Shown one piece after another: positions 1 to 10,290 of a stretch of 64,000 nt of DNA. The stretch is from the NCBI RefSeq assembly GCF_020623625.1, contig NC_060204.1:1280501-1344500 (forward strand). The letters are read 5' to 3'. Position numbers and translations under genes: made by a program. The DNA is from Saccharomycodes ludwigii (lineage: Eukaryota > Ascomycota > Saccharomycetes > Saccharomycodales > Saccharomycodaceae). The stretch's first letter is position 1. Each line of letters begins with the position of its first letter. The notes beneath the pieces were generated by a model. That model was not told the origin of the DNA, searched no databases, and saw nothing but the letters and a program-made list of their open reading frames with translations.

Positions 1-914
1 CGGGGGAAAATTTTGTCCTTATTATCAAAATTGTTATTTGTTGCGCTATTGAAAATACCTGGGTTATATAAGTTCCCCTCAGCACTCATCACACCATCGC
101 ATCCAGTGTACTCTAGGCATTTCTTAATATCTTCTGGATATAAAATATTCCCATTACTGAAAACCACTTGATCTTTATTCTTTGTTAAGTTTTCCCTTAA
201 ATATTTAATCTTATCCCAATCTGCCATCCCAGTTTTTTGACCCCTTTGTTCTCGTAATCTACCATGAATGCAAATCCATTGTGCACCGCTATCAACACAC
301 ATCTTGGCATATTCTAAACTTTTCTCATATTCAGGAAACACTCTTATTTTACAACTCACAAGAAATCCATCCGGATTACTAGTTTCATTGGTACCACCAA
401 ACTTTTCACTCATTTTTTTAATTATTTTAGAAATTAGATCCCACTCTTCCATCAAAAAGGAACCATAATGTCCCTTTTTGGCTATATTCTGTGGACATCC
501 CAAATTTAAATCAATCCCATCACATTTACCCTTAACAAACTCCGCAGCTTTACAAATCATTTCCGGATCATTCCCACAAAATTGTACAATTAATGGTCTG
601 TCTCCATATTTTGGATTCCCGTCTAGTCCATCGCACCACATGTCCTTTCTATATTTTTCACTAGTGGCAAATAATCTGGCATGAAACATTGGTGTATAAC
701 ATAATTCTGCACCGTATTTTCTGCTTAGTATACGCCATGCTAATTCAGATTGGTCGACCATTGGTGCTACTATTTTTACGGGTGATGATAATTTGTTTTG
801 ATATATTGCTCTACCATGTTGAGCATTTTTAGTAACAGCGGTATCGCAACTGGCAACTAAGGGGGTTGTCATTGTTATTCTATTTAATGCAATCTGTTTT
901 ATTATTTTATTCAT
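1..914 (-). CDS. DUS1: tRNA-dihydrouridine synthase Dus1, partial (C-terminus outside window)
   Basis: Dus1 is an FMN enzyme that reduces U16/U17 of cytoplasmic tRNAs to dihydrouridine with NADPH. The frame opens at an ATG at 914 and stays open to the window edge, giving about 304 of the roughly 420 residues usual for the family. Conserved Dus blocks are visible: VAPMVDQSELAWR near the N-terminus (FMN-binding barrel start), DLNLGCPQ followed by KGHYGSFLMEEWDLI (the catalytic Cys lies in the GCPQ loop), IHGRLREQ, and SNGNILYPED. A second ATG lies 14 codons in, but the first is in frame and plausible. It sits beside the RSF2/TDA9 homolog on the same strand, as YML080W and YML081W do in S. cerevisiae. 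The missing end is a window limit, not a break. Confidence 0.95.
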   Translation of the reverse strand, partial: MNKIIKQIALNRITMTTPLVASCDTAVTKNAQHGRAIYQNKLSSPVKIVAPMVDQSELAWRILSRKYGAELCYTPMFHARLFATSEKYRKDMWCDGLDGNPKYGDRPLIVQFCGNDPEMICKAAEFVKGKCDGIDLNLGCPQNIAKKGHYGSFLMEEWDLISKIIKKMSEKFGGTNETSNPDGFLVSCKIRVFPEYEKSLEYAKMCVDSGAQWICIHGRLREQRGQKTGMADWDKIKYLRENLTKNKDQVVFSNGNILYPEDIKKCLEYTGCDGVMSAEGNLYNPGIFNSATNNNFDNKDKIFP

Positions 915-1203
915 GCAAATGGGGCAGTTTTTTCTTTTAACTATGTATATATTAAATTAATCTTTGAATTAAAAATAGGTCATAGATCGATAATATGAAA
1001 AAAGAAAAGCATAAAAAAAAAAAAAAAAAAAAAGAAAAGAAAAGGAAAAAAAAAAAAAATTATTTTTCAGTGAAAAACCAAAAAAGATCGCGTATTTCGC
1101 CTTAAAGCTTATTAAATAATGACATTATTTCCAAAAATAATTTTACATAGTTTATTAAAAAAGAACAAAAAAAAAAAATAAAAAAATAAAAAAATAAAAA
1201 AAT

Positions 1204-1238
<35 letters not shown>

Positions 1239-1243
1239 AAAAA
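915..1243. other. intergenic, DUS1 upstream / zinc-finger gene downstream
   Basis: This gap holds the promoter of DUS1 and the 3' end of the zinc-finger gene. It is dominated by A-runs (about 1013-1059 and 1168-1234). I see no gene, tRNA or recognisable regulatory site. Confidence 0.6.
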
Positions 1244-4200
1244 TCACTTTTCCCTATTTTTATTTATATGTATAGACCTAGCCTGTAACGCCTGTGCAAA
1301 TAACAAGGCAATAGGCCAAATTGGAGCATCAGCTAATATTCTAACACCCAAATATAATGTTCTCGAACTTAGCCTAGCTTTTTTAATGACCTTGAATGTT
1401 TCCTCAATAGGTGTATTGGTATTCATAGTCGCTTTAATGGCCAATTCATCATCCAACGGTTCCACATCTAGTGCCCCATTGGCTTGCAATCTCAGAAACT
1501 CGGCATATGATTCCATATTATAACCCTTTGGCAATAAATGCTGTTCCAATTTCTTCAATACAATCTCACTTTGTAACCACAGCTGGCGATCCGCTTGTGG
1601 GAAAAGTTGGCTGCTCACAATAACACTTTCGATTTTTTGTAAATATACTGATAGCACAATTATCGACGTAAAAATACACGTAATTGCAAATATCGGGGTA
1701 TTCATCGATGTTTTTCTGGCGTTTTGCATAATGGAAACTATATCAATCCATAATTTGATGGTGGATATGGAATACTGAGCTGCATCTCTTAGCAAATTAA
1801 ATTTAATATTTAGTAAAGCATTACTATTGCTGTTTATAATGGGGACAACATTGCTTTCTACCACAATAAACTCATCCATTACTCTATTTAAAGTTTCCCA
1901 ATCCTTCAACCAAATTGCGTTCATTATAGGTACCAAATTTAAACACTTCCTAATTTTGGCAAAATTCAATAAGGGTAAAATCAACTTCATCTTGGGACTA
2001 TTGTTGATCAAAGAAATATTTTTATACCCACCATTATGGTTATTATTACCCTCTTCCACCAGTATGCCCCCATTCCTGGTGTACAAAGTCTCCCAGCTAT
2101 GTAATAATTGATTTATTATGGGAACAGAATTAAACAACCACTGAAAATCATCGTATTTCTTACTTCTTTCAATCCCGATCTTTTCATGAATAGATATCAA
2201 CATGGAAAGTAGCGTAAAATATGAAATATTTTTAAATGATGCAAAATGGTGCAACGGCAAATAATGGTTGATGCCGTTGAAACTAATAGTATTTGTATTA
2301 GTATTAACCGCAGAATTCGGTGCGCTTATATGTAGTAAATCTTCCTCTTTATTATTGGCGTTAGACACATTGGTGCTGCCATCACCAGCTGTGGTGGTTA
2401 AATCTATTAAACAGTGTGCATAAACGTCCCCACCGTTAGATAACTCTACTAATGAAAATTTGGAATCCAAATTTATCTTGTACTTAGCAGTCAATAAAAA
2501 ATACCATTCTTTGCTGTTGGAAACATGATACAGGTCTTGTTGATAGCAGGGAACACCACTCTTTTTCAAATCAATGCTATGCAAGCAACAATCTTCTAAC
2601 CCAACCAATGATGTAAACAAATTAGATATACACAATATAGTGTGACATGTTCTTATTCTGGACTGCGCCTTAATAAAATATTGAAAAATTTCGTCAATAT
2701 CCTTTTTATTAATATTAGTAGTATTGCCAAACTTAATTGGAGGATTAATCAGTTTTTCCAAGGGAACATTTAGTTGTTTCTTGTGTACAATTTTAATTAA
2801 AGTTTTCAAATGGGTCTCCACGTTTGAGGTAATATTAATGTCATTGTGGAAAGTTTCCACAAAGGTCAACATGACCATTGATTGAATAATCCATAGTGGA
2901 ATAAATTCCTTTTCGTTTTCGCTTATTTTTTCCAACAATTGTCTAATGTGATGTCTACTAATACTAAATAACTGCATCCCATGGAATAAATGGAAATTAT
3001 ATAAGGAGCCGATGCATGCAATACTCGTTAGCAATGAATGGTTTTCCAAACTAGGCTGAATAGAATACAAATGGATAAAATCAAAGTACGGGTGAAATTC
3101 TGTGTTATAGAAATTAACATATTGATTTAATTCTTCAACAGTGGGAAATTGGCTGTCTGTTAAGTGGTGTGCTTGTAATATTTCCTGTCTTAATTCGTGA
3201 GTAAATAAGTGCAAGCGAGCAGAGGAAAATTGAAGAGTGTTGATGGGTAAATCATCCGAAGTAATACCAAAAATGGTGTTGCTAGTATTTTTGAAATTAT
3301 TGGCAGTAGTGTGTTTTTCTGGTTGCGAATTAAAGAGCATCAACTGTTTTTTGAACAAATCCATTTGTCTGGATCTGAAAAAATTTGGAACTTGTTTAGA
3401 ATTACCATTATTTTTTGTGGGTATACTGTTAATTGGTGAGCTGGGTGTAGTGGTGGGTATTGTTGAGGTTGTTGTGGGTGCGCTAGAATTATTGCGTAAA
3501 TTTATCATATTGGAACCAGACAAGTTGTTCCTAGGGATAGCATTGCTATTAATGCTGATGGAATTGTTATTAGCCTCGTTATATAATTCATCAAACCCGA
3601 TATCATTGAAATGAGATAAATCCAATTCTAAATCGTCTTCAAAATTAGAATAAATAAAGTCAGCCAACCAATGTTGGTTAGTGGTAGCTGTGTTATTATT
3701 AGTAGTATTGGGAGGAATGTGATATAAAGCATTTGAGGTATTGGTATCGCCATTATTAGTGTTGTTGTTAGATTTATAGTTGAAATAATCTAATTCATCT
3801 TCACTCGTACTTAAATTCATGTTTTTATTGCCATTTGTATCATCCTTAGTAGTATTATTGATGTTATAAATACTGTTATTATTTCCAATGAGATAAGCAT
3901 TTTGGTTTGGTGTGAATCCATTGGTACCACCGTTCATCAATAATAAATTGCTTAAACTGGGGGAATTCAGTAAAAATGGGGTGTTTAACTTATAAGGAAC
4001 TTCACTTGTGTTATTAGCAGTTGCATTGTTACTAATATCCGTAGTGTTTGTGGTGGTGGTGATATTATTATTATTAGCAGCACTATTAATAGACCCATTA
4101 GCATTGTAATACTCGGTTAAGTTTAATAAAGAAATAAATCCCTCGGGTAAATCTGTGGTGGGATGGTTGTTGGTGCTGGCCGCTGTAGTATTATTAGGGG

Positions 4201-5036
4201 CTATTGTATTCATATCCGTAATGTTAGCAGTAGCACAATTATTCAATTGCAATTCCGGTATGGCATCTATTAGTTCTTGAAATGAGATTTGTGGAGTGGA
4301 AAACCCGACTTGGTGAGGTACTTCGTTAGTTGAATTGTTTTGTTTAGCTATTTTCTGTTGAATTATATCAGCTTCTTTACTATGGGTGTAAGTGACCTCA
4401 CTGCTAGCGCTAAATGAAGCATGTCTTGGTCTTTTCTTTATCTGAAGAGGAACAGTAACATGTGTTTGCTCTTTTATAAGCTCTTTGTCCGTCTGAATAT
4501 TATTATTAGCTGGTAAAATATTTTGTGTGTTTCCTTCGATCTTCACAATATTGGCATCATTTATTGAGCTAGAATTCTTTACAGCATTGGATGTAAGATT
4601 AGTGGAGATATCAGAATTATTCTCCTGATCATCCGTGGTGGACATTAAACTGGAATGTATAACTCTTTGATGTCTTAATACTAAATCCTTTCGGGCAAAA
4701 CACCTACCACAGAATAAACACTTGAATGGTTTTTCATTAGTATGAGCTAAAGAATGTCTTTTTAAGTGTTCTTTTCTAACAAAACCCCTAGTGCATATAG
4801 AGCACAGGTATGGTCTAGGTTTAGTAGTTCTAATAGCCCTAGATTTTTTTGGTATTAATAAATTACTTTTATTTTCCTTATCAGTTTCTTGGTTTGTTAT
4901 ATTATTATCAGTACTAAGAGAAGTAATAGTTTGCTGTTCATTTGGTTTCATCATAATTGGTTGTGCAATATCTAATTTTGGTAAAGTATAATTGGTAGGA
5001 GTAGGAGAAGCAGTGATGTTATTGTGATTACTGTTA

Positions 5037-5081
<45 letters not shown>

Positions 5082-5107
5082 GGAGTGGCAGTAGTACTAG
5101 ATAACAT
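1244..5107 (-). CDS. RSF2: C2H2 zinc-finger transcription factor, RSF2/TDA9 ortholog
   Basis: A 1287-residue regulator. Residues 11-25 are a poly-Asn run coded by AAT repeats. Two C2H2 fingers follow: C102/C105/H118/H122 and C130/C133/H146/H151, joined by an HTNEKPF linker, the Adr1-type DNA-binding pair. The middle is Asn/Ser/Thr-rich low complexity. From roughly residue 650 to the end there is an alpha-helical region like the fungal transcription-factor middle-homology domain found in Adr1/Rsf2/Tda9. S. cerevisiae Rsf2 and Tda9 are WGD duplicates of about 1250-1380 residues linked to growth on glycerol and other non-fermentable carbon. Position next to DUS1 and near EFM3, ATP18 and STR2 identifies this as the single unduplicated ancestor. 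Adr1 itself or Sdd4 are less likely on gene order. Confidence 0.85.
5034..5075. repeat. AAT/ATT trinucleotide repeat coding poly-Asn
   Basis: An (ATT)n tract on the + strand encodes the N-terminal poly-Asn run of the zinc-finger gene on the minus strand. Such tracts vary in length by slippage. Confidence 0.85.
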
Positions 5108-6499
5108 TTAAAGATAATGTTTAAATCTTATAAAAATAAAGGCCTTTTTTTTTATTGTTGCCTTTTTTTTTTTTAATTTTTTTTTATTTTTTTTTTTTTT
5201 TTTGAGTGTAGTGTTAGTGACAACGATTAGTAGTAGCAGGAGCGGAAAAAAAAAGAAAAGAACAAATAAAAAATTATAATAAAGGCCATTTCGAAAGGTT
5301 ATCTTTTTTACAGAGCCTTTTTTTTTATTTTTTTTTATTTTTTTTTTATTTTTTTTTTATTTTTTTTTATTTTTATTATTTGAGATATTGAAATTAGATC
5401 TTTGTATCCGGGTATCATAAGTGATAAACATCACTTGATACGGAATGACTGATCACCAATAAAAAAAAAAGGAAAAAAAAAAGAAAAAAAAAAGCCCTCT
5501 TTTTTTTTATATTCTGTTTTTCATCAGCGGTTATAAATCATAATCACATAGTAATCCACGTAGATAAAGAAAAGCAGAGGTAAATGAAACGAATGAAGAA
5601 AAATAAAAATAAAATATCAACAACATATAAAAAAATTAAAAAAAAAAAGTATAAAAAGAAGGAAAGTTAATTGTCCAAATGAAATGCTTGTAATTATCAT
5701 TTACTTACCAAGTACATTCCTTTTTCTACTTAAAAAATACTAAAAAAAGTAACCTTTGTCTAAAAAGATATATGCCCCGAATTATTTGACAGTACGTTTG
5801 AAATGATTATTTTTATGGTTATGTAATACTAACAATAAAAATTGATAAATTTTGACATTTCTGAACGTGATAAATTCTATTTCTATGTAGGGGCAGATTG
5901 ATGGTGCGTTATTTTATATATCAATCCATTGTAAACATTAAGAACTCGAATGGAATGTAAATATAAGTTTTTTTATATAGTAATGAGATTCGAGTGTCAG
6001 AGTTTGCAAACAAATCGTCTTTATTCTTGTATAACTTTCTTTTCAAGAAGTTTACATCTGTTAAAAAAAATATATATATATATTTTATTTTTTTTTTTTA
6101 TAATTTGTTAAATAATTATATCTTAGATAAAGAAGAATGAAGAAAAAAAAAAAGGCATTCCCCCCGTCTTTTACACTTGGTTCAAATCTTTGGTTTTTTC
6201 ACAAAAAAGAATCTATAAATTAAGGGGTGGGGAGGCGTGATAGTGTATATTTGGGTAACTATAAAAGCGTAAGATAACCAGAACCATAAGGCAAAATAAA
6301 ATTATAAATGCATCAAACTTTCCCACCAGCAACAGCGATGAACAAAAAGACTTAATAATTAAAAATAAGCCAATAAATAATTGTTACCAGTAAAATACGT
6401 CAATTTGGTGACCTATATTAAAACATTAATTTTTTATTTTTATTTTTATTTTTTAATTTATTTTTATTTTTATTTTATTTTTATTTTTCTCTTTTCCAT
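5108..6499. other. 1.4-kb gap with hairpins and homopolymers, no clear gene
   Basis: This is the upstream region of the zinc-finger gene. It holds several T/A runs (5150-5205, 5315-5372), an imperfect hairpin at 5408-5443, a stretch of lower A/T homopolymer content with nested inverted repeats at 5885-6030, and G-rich motifs AGGGG/GGGG near 6222-6232 that resemble stress (Msn2/4) or Mig1/Adr1 sites. No reading frame longer than about 60 codons looks real. Its length fits a heavily regulated promoter or an unannotated non-coding RNA. Confidence 0.5.
5408..5443. repeat. imperfect inverted repeat (hairpin)
   Basis: The segments CCG, TATCA and AGTGAT are mirrored by ATCACT, TGATA and CGG around an AAAC loop, with two 2-nt bulges on the 5' side (GG and TA). 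That gives about 14 paired positions. It lies about 300 bases upstream of the zinc-finger start codon, so it could be a dyad protein-binding site or a leader hairpin. Confidence 0.6.
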
Positions 6500-6724
6500 T
6501 TAATTTTCATTAAGATTATTTATAGATGTTGTGCCACCACCATTTTTTGTTTTCTCCTTTCTTGTCGTAGCTGTATCATTACTATGGGCATCATTGTTAT
6601 CATTGTTGTTTCCCACTCTCTTTTCAACGGTGTTAGAATTATTAATATTAGAACTTCCAGCTATCAAAATAATATTGGGATCCAGATGTTTGTGTTTGCT
6701 GTACATGTAATTTCTTAAAGCCAT
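6500..6724 (-). CDS. small hypothetical protein, Asn-rich C-terminus
   Basis: A 74-codon frame with an ATG at 6724. I do not recognise it. The first 25 residues (starting MALRNYMYSKHK) have ordinary composition and the rest is Asn/Thr/Lys low complexity like the linkers in the neighbouring zinc-finger protein. There is no signal peptide or membrane segment. It lies alone in a 2.7-kb gap with about 1 kb of upstream DNA. A chance frame is quite possible. Confidence 0.3.
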   Translation of the reverse strand: MALRNYMYSKHKHLDPNIILIAGSSNINNSNTVEKRVGNNNDNNDAHSNDTATTRKEKTKNGGGTTSINNLNEN

Positions 6725-7776
6725 ATTTGTTTTTTGGTATGTCTATATATCTTTACGGTTCTGTCTAAATTAAGAGGTTGTGATATGGAGCATATCTATT
6801 TCGTCTTGGAAAGGAACAATTAGTTTTGGATTAACACTTACTACACTAGGTGTTTCAAAGGAGAACAAAGAAAAATTAAAAGCATATATATAAAAGTAAG
6901 AATTGAAAATGAAGTAGTTGAACATTTCTGCATATATATATATAAAAGTCTATGGTTAAAATAAAAGTAAAAAACAAAAATCTGGTGAGATTCTCCTTTT
7001 TTTTTATTTATACAAGTTATTACTATTAATAGCGGCTAAGAATCAGTCAGGGTTGCTAAGTTATTTAAAAAATGAACACAATTTTTTTTTACGAAAATGT
7101 GCAATGAGATAAAAAGTTATAAATAAATTAAAACTTGCGAAAGTGATAAACGCTACTAACCCGCCTATAATTTATTTTTGATGCGTTAGAAACTACGCAG
7201 TGCTTTGGTTCACCCTTGCAAGATAATACGTACTATATTCAATTGTAGACTGATAATTTGTTTCTCGTATTTTTTCTGAATCTTGGTGAATAAAGCCTGG
7301 CATTGTTTATAAGTGTATAAAGTTTTCCTCTCTTACTTTTTAATTCGGATTAATGCGCTTGTTAATTATTATTATTAATTTTTTAACTACACACTGAAAA
7401 ATACAAGAGTCAAAATAACGAACTACAACATCACCTGTATTATTTGCTGCCACACGTAAAAGCTTATATATTTTTTGATCTGCTTATTTATTAAACCATA
7501 AACAATATAAAATAATACGTAGATCTTTTATCGCACTAAAAAAATAAAGAAAAACAATGTCGTTTATAAAAATATATATATATATATATATAATATATAA
7601 TATATGTATTTTTTTTTTTTTTCCTTGTTGAACAAGCCTTTTGTCAGTATTATCCGAAAAAAAAATATTATTGAACCATATGACTGACAAACTTATTTCC
7701 TATTAACTATTAAAAATGTTATTGCTATTTATTCATTTTCGATTAATTCTTTTTTTTTTTTTGTTTTTCCCTGCTG
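6725..7776. other. 1-kb gap, no clear gene; splice-like signal
   Basis: The gap contains TA repeats (7571-7606), T-runs and a + strand TACTAAC at 7154-7160 followed 36 bases later by TTAG at 7196-7199, the arrangement of a yeast branch point and 3' splice site. The frames after the AG are short, the longest about 29 codons. A GTATGT lies at 6737-6742, but no coding exon precedes it. Confidence 0.45.
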
Positions 7777-8525
7777 CTAATCTATCTCGGCATAAAGTGC
7801 GTTAAGTACAGAATGATAGTTATCATCATCTTCTTCTTCTTCTTCTTCTTCTTCTCTTTCTCCTTCTCTTTCTTCTTCTCTTTCTCCTTCTTCTTCTCCT
7901 ACCTTTATATCCTCCATTTCTTTTTTTCTTCCCATCATATCACTACCATTAATATTACTGTAGCCTTTGGCATTGATTTTTTGCTTCTGTAAATACAGTT
8001 GCTGTGTTATTTCTTTTTTCACTGCGCTTAAACTTAGTAATGTGTTAAAACCTATTTTTTTTGAATTAATACTAGTGCCGTTAAAACCGGTGCTAATTGC
8101 AGAAGTAGACATATTTCCATTTTTACTATTACTAGGACAACTAATACTACTACAGAAATCACTAGAAATGTTACGTTCTATCACAGGTAACAGTAACAAT
8201 CCTTTAATTTTCTCTTCTTTTGCAATAATACCATTTTCTAATTCTTGTATAGTCTTTTTGTTTTCTTCTACCAAGTTTCCCAGAGTTTGCTTTTCCCTTA
8301 TTAAATCATTATTTTTTTTTTTAACAAATCATTTTCCTTTTTTAATGCTTCATTTTCACCCAAAGTTAATTTAAACTTTGCAGCCATGCTATTTAATTCT
8401 ATTTCACAATACGAATACTGCTCCTCTAGTAATTTTATATTTTTACACAATTTGTCAACTATTCGTAAAACATTTTTATCACCAAAACATTCTTGTTGCG
8501 ATGGATTTTGTATTAGAATATTCAT
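7777..8525 (-). CDS. unrecognised coiled-coil protein gene, split by a frameshift at a poly-A run
   Basis: Two adjacent minus-strand frames look like one gene. The 5' part starts at an ATG at 8525 and runs 74 codons. The 3' part is open through the same region in the next frame and ends at 7777. The change of frame falls at an 11-A run (plus-strand T-run about 8312-8322). One base more in the run would join them, and the heptad-like, Lys/Glu/Leu-rich coiled coil continues smoothly across it. The joint product would be about 249 residues: coiled coil in the first 110, a Ser/Asn-rich middle, a Glu-rich tract coded by GAA repeats, and a C-terminus ending NALYAEID. Homopolymer sequencing error, a real mutation or slippage are all possible. 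I cannot name the family; no S. cerevisiae gene is known to me at this position. Confidence 0.55.
7820..7900. repeat. TTC/TCT-rich microsatellite coding Glu-rich tract
   Basis: Interrupted TTC/CTT repeats on the + strand encode the Glu/Arg/Gly-rich tail of the coiled-coil gene on the minus strand. Confidence 0.7.
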
Positions 8526-8927
8526 TTTACTTTTACTATGTGTTTTTTTTTTTTTTACATTTCTTCGTATTTACCTTGTAGTGTAAAAATAAAAATCCGA
8601 AAATAAATTTAAAAAAGAAAAAAAATTGATATTACTGAATATTACTAATTAAAAAACTAATATTCAAAATTAAATATCGTATGTTTTGTGTCTGTCGTGT
8701 AGTACAAAAATATACAAAATGTTGTTGGTATTTTTTAATTTTTTTTTTTTTTTTTTTTTTTTCCTCGTTCCATTTCCTGACACCTTCTCAGAAAACTATA
8801 CACAGTGCACAATATTCATAGTTAATCATCATCTATATATTTTAAATCACATTATATAAACGATAAATATATATATATATATATAGAGCCACGTCCTTTA
8901 ATTTACATTTTCATCTGATTATCAGGC
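8526..8927. other. intergenic between EFM3 and the coiled-coil gene
   Basis: The gap holds a long T-run (8739-8762) and a TA repeat near 8868-8884. I see no gene or regulatory site in it. Confidence 0.5.
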
Positions 8928-10001
8928 TTAAATGTAATAAGACACTTTATAAATACGAATAGGCGCAGTTAAAGGTTTAAATAATACATCTTTAATGAAT
9001 CCATCATTATCATCATTACTACAAGAACTCACTAATTCGACCTGCAAACCCAATTCTTTGCACCTTTGAATAAAATATTCAATAGTGGTTTCCTTTCTTA
9101 TGGTGGCAGATATCAAGGCATAACAACCATTTTTGGCATTGTTGTGGAATAATTCTTTCAGACAATAAGTCAAATAGTAAATACATTCATCGTCAAATGT
9201 AATATCTGCACCCAAAATTAAATCAATCTTTTTATCATCATAAATATACCGTAAATAGGGCTCACTCCAATCCATTTGATAGTGGTGTACATTTTCGTTA
9301 GTACAATCATTTAGTTTACAATTATATGGCAATACTTCATTAATTACAAAATCTGAACCATCTGTTAAATGAGCATTGCAATTTGCCCAGTACTTAGCGT
9401 ATAGTTTGTAATAACTTATGCCAACCACACCTGTACCACAACCCAACTCTAATACATTCATCGTTTCATTATTGCTTGTTTTAATGTTATTATCGTTAGG
9501 AAAACTCTTGCACAAATAATATGTCAAATATAATGCTGCCTCCCATGTTTTCAAACCAGTAGTATTTTCCGAACTTATTATATTAGGTTTCTCTCTTATT
9601 TTTATTTGTAATCCAGTGCTATTAATATTGTTACCAACAGAGAAAGTGTACGTTATTATATCTTCTAGATTTGGATCATATTGAATATTTAAGTACTCAA
9701 TATACTGTTCATATAACCATTCTTGGAAACTCTCAGGTTCATCTAGGAAACACACACGGCTGTCATTAGTATTGGAAGTGGTATTAATAAAAGTGTCAAG
9801 GTACTTTAACATTTCATTCATAATTTGTTTTATGTAATACTTGTTGGTGTTATCATTGTTGCTGTAAACTTCATTTATAAAAGTTGTTAACCTTAGTTTT
9901 TCTGTTGTATTTCTATCGGCACCACAACAATATTTTATGAAATTTTGGAACGGATATCTTTGGTTAAATTTATTGATGATATCTACTTCAAATAAGTTCA
10001 T
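8928..10001 (-). CDS. EFM3: eEF2 protein-lysine N-methyltransferase Efm3
   Basis: A 357-residue class I SAM-dependent methyltransferase of the FAM86/Efm3 family, which methylates a lysine in translation elongation factor 2 in the cytosol. The N-terminal third is family-specific and helical. The block IREKPNIISS...TTGLKTWEAALYL is the typical entry to the fold, followed by motif I VLELGCGTGVVG (about residue 183-194, SAM binding) and LILGADITFDDE (post-motif II/III). S. cerevisiae Efm3 has about 339 residues. Gene order supports the call: YJR129C lies between RSF2 and STR2 there, and both flank this gene here. The start is the first ATG, at 10001. Confidence 0.9.
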   Translation of the reverse strand: MNLFEVDIINKFNQRYPFQNFIKYCCGADRNTTEKLRLTTFINEVYSNNDNTNKYYIKQIMNEMLKYLDTFINTTSNTNDSRVCFLDEPESFQEWLYEQYIEYLNIQYDPNLEDIITYTFSVGNNINSTGLQIKIREKPNIISSENTTGLKTWEAALYLTYYLCKSFPNDNNIKTSNNETMNVLELGCGTGVVGISYYKLYAKYWANCNAHLTDGSDFVINEVLPYNCKLNDCTNENVHHYQMDWSEPYLRYIYDDKKIDLILGADITFDDECIYYLTYCLKELFHNNAKNGCYALISATIRKETTIEYFIQRCKELGLQVELVSSCSNDDNDGFIKDVLFKPLTAPIRIYKVSYYI

Positions 10002-10073
10002 TAAGTTGTTTTTGAAAGGATAAAAATATGACCAAGTTTCTTGTCTATTGTATATGTGTGTATATGTACATGT

Positions 10074-10109
<36 letters not shown>

Positions 10110-10290
10110 ATTAAATTGTATTGCATAAATAAAACAAAAAAAAAAAAAAAAAAAAAAATACTACTTTAAATATCAATCGAAAAAAAATTTTTTTTGTAAG
10201 ATCAATTCAATTAAAACACGCCTATTAAAAGATATATAGACATAGATGTATATAAAATTGAATATATTACTAATACTATATATATGTTAA

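Noticed and set aside
5690-5715. GGTAAGT-like 5' splice site on the minus strand upstream of the zinc-finger gene
   Set aside because: Only a CACTAAC-like branch sequence (near 5210) could pair with it and no clear 3' site follows; a leader intron is possible but not supported.
5820-5893. TACTAAC near 5827 followed by an AG near 5890 on the + strand
   Set aside because: No acceptable 5' splice site upstream and no open exon downstream.
7484-7690. 68-codon minus frame near 7.5 kb
   Set aside because: Made of TA repeat and poly-A translation; no real sequence content.
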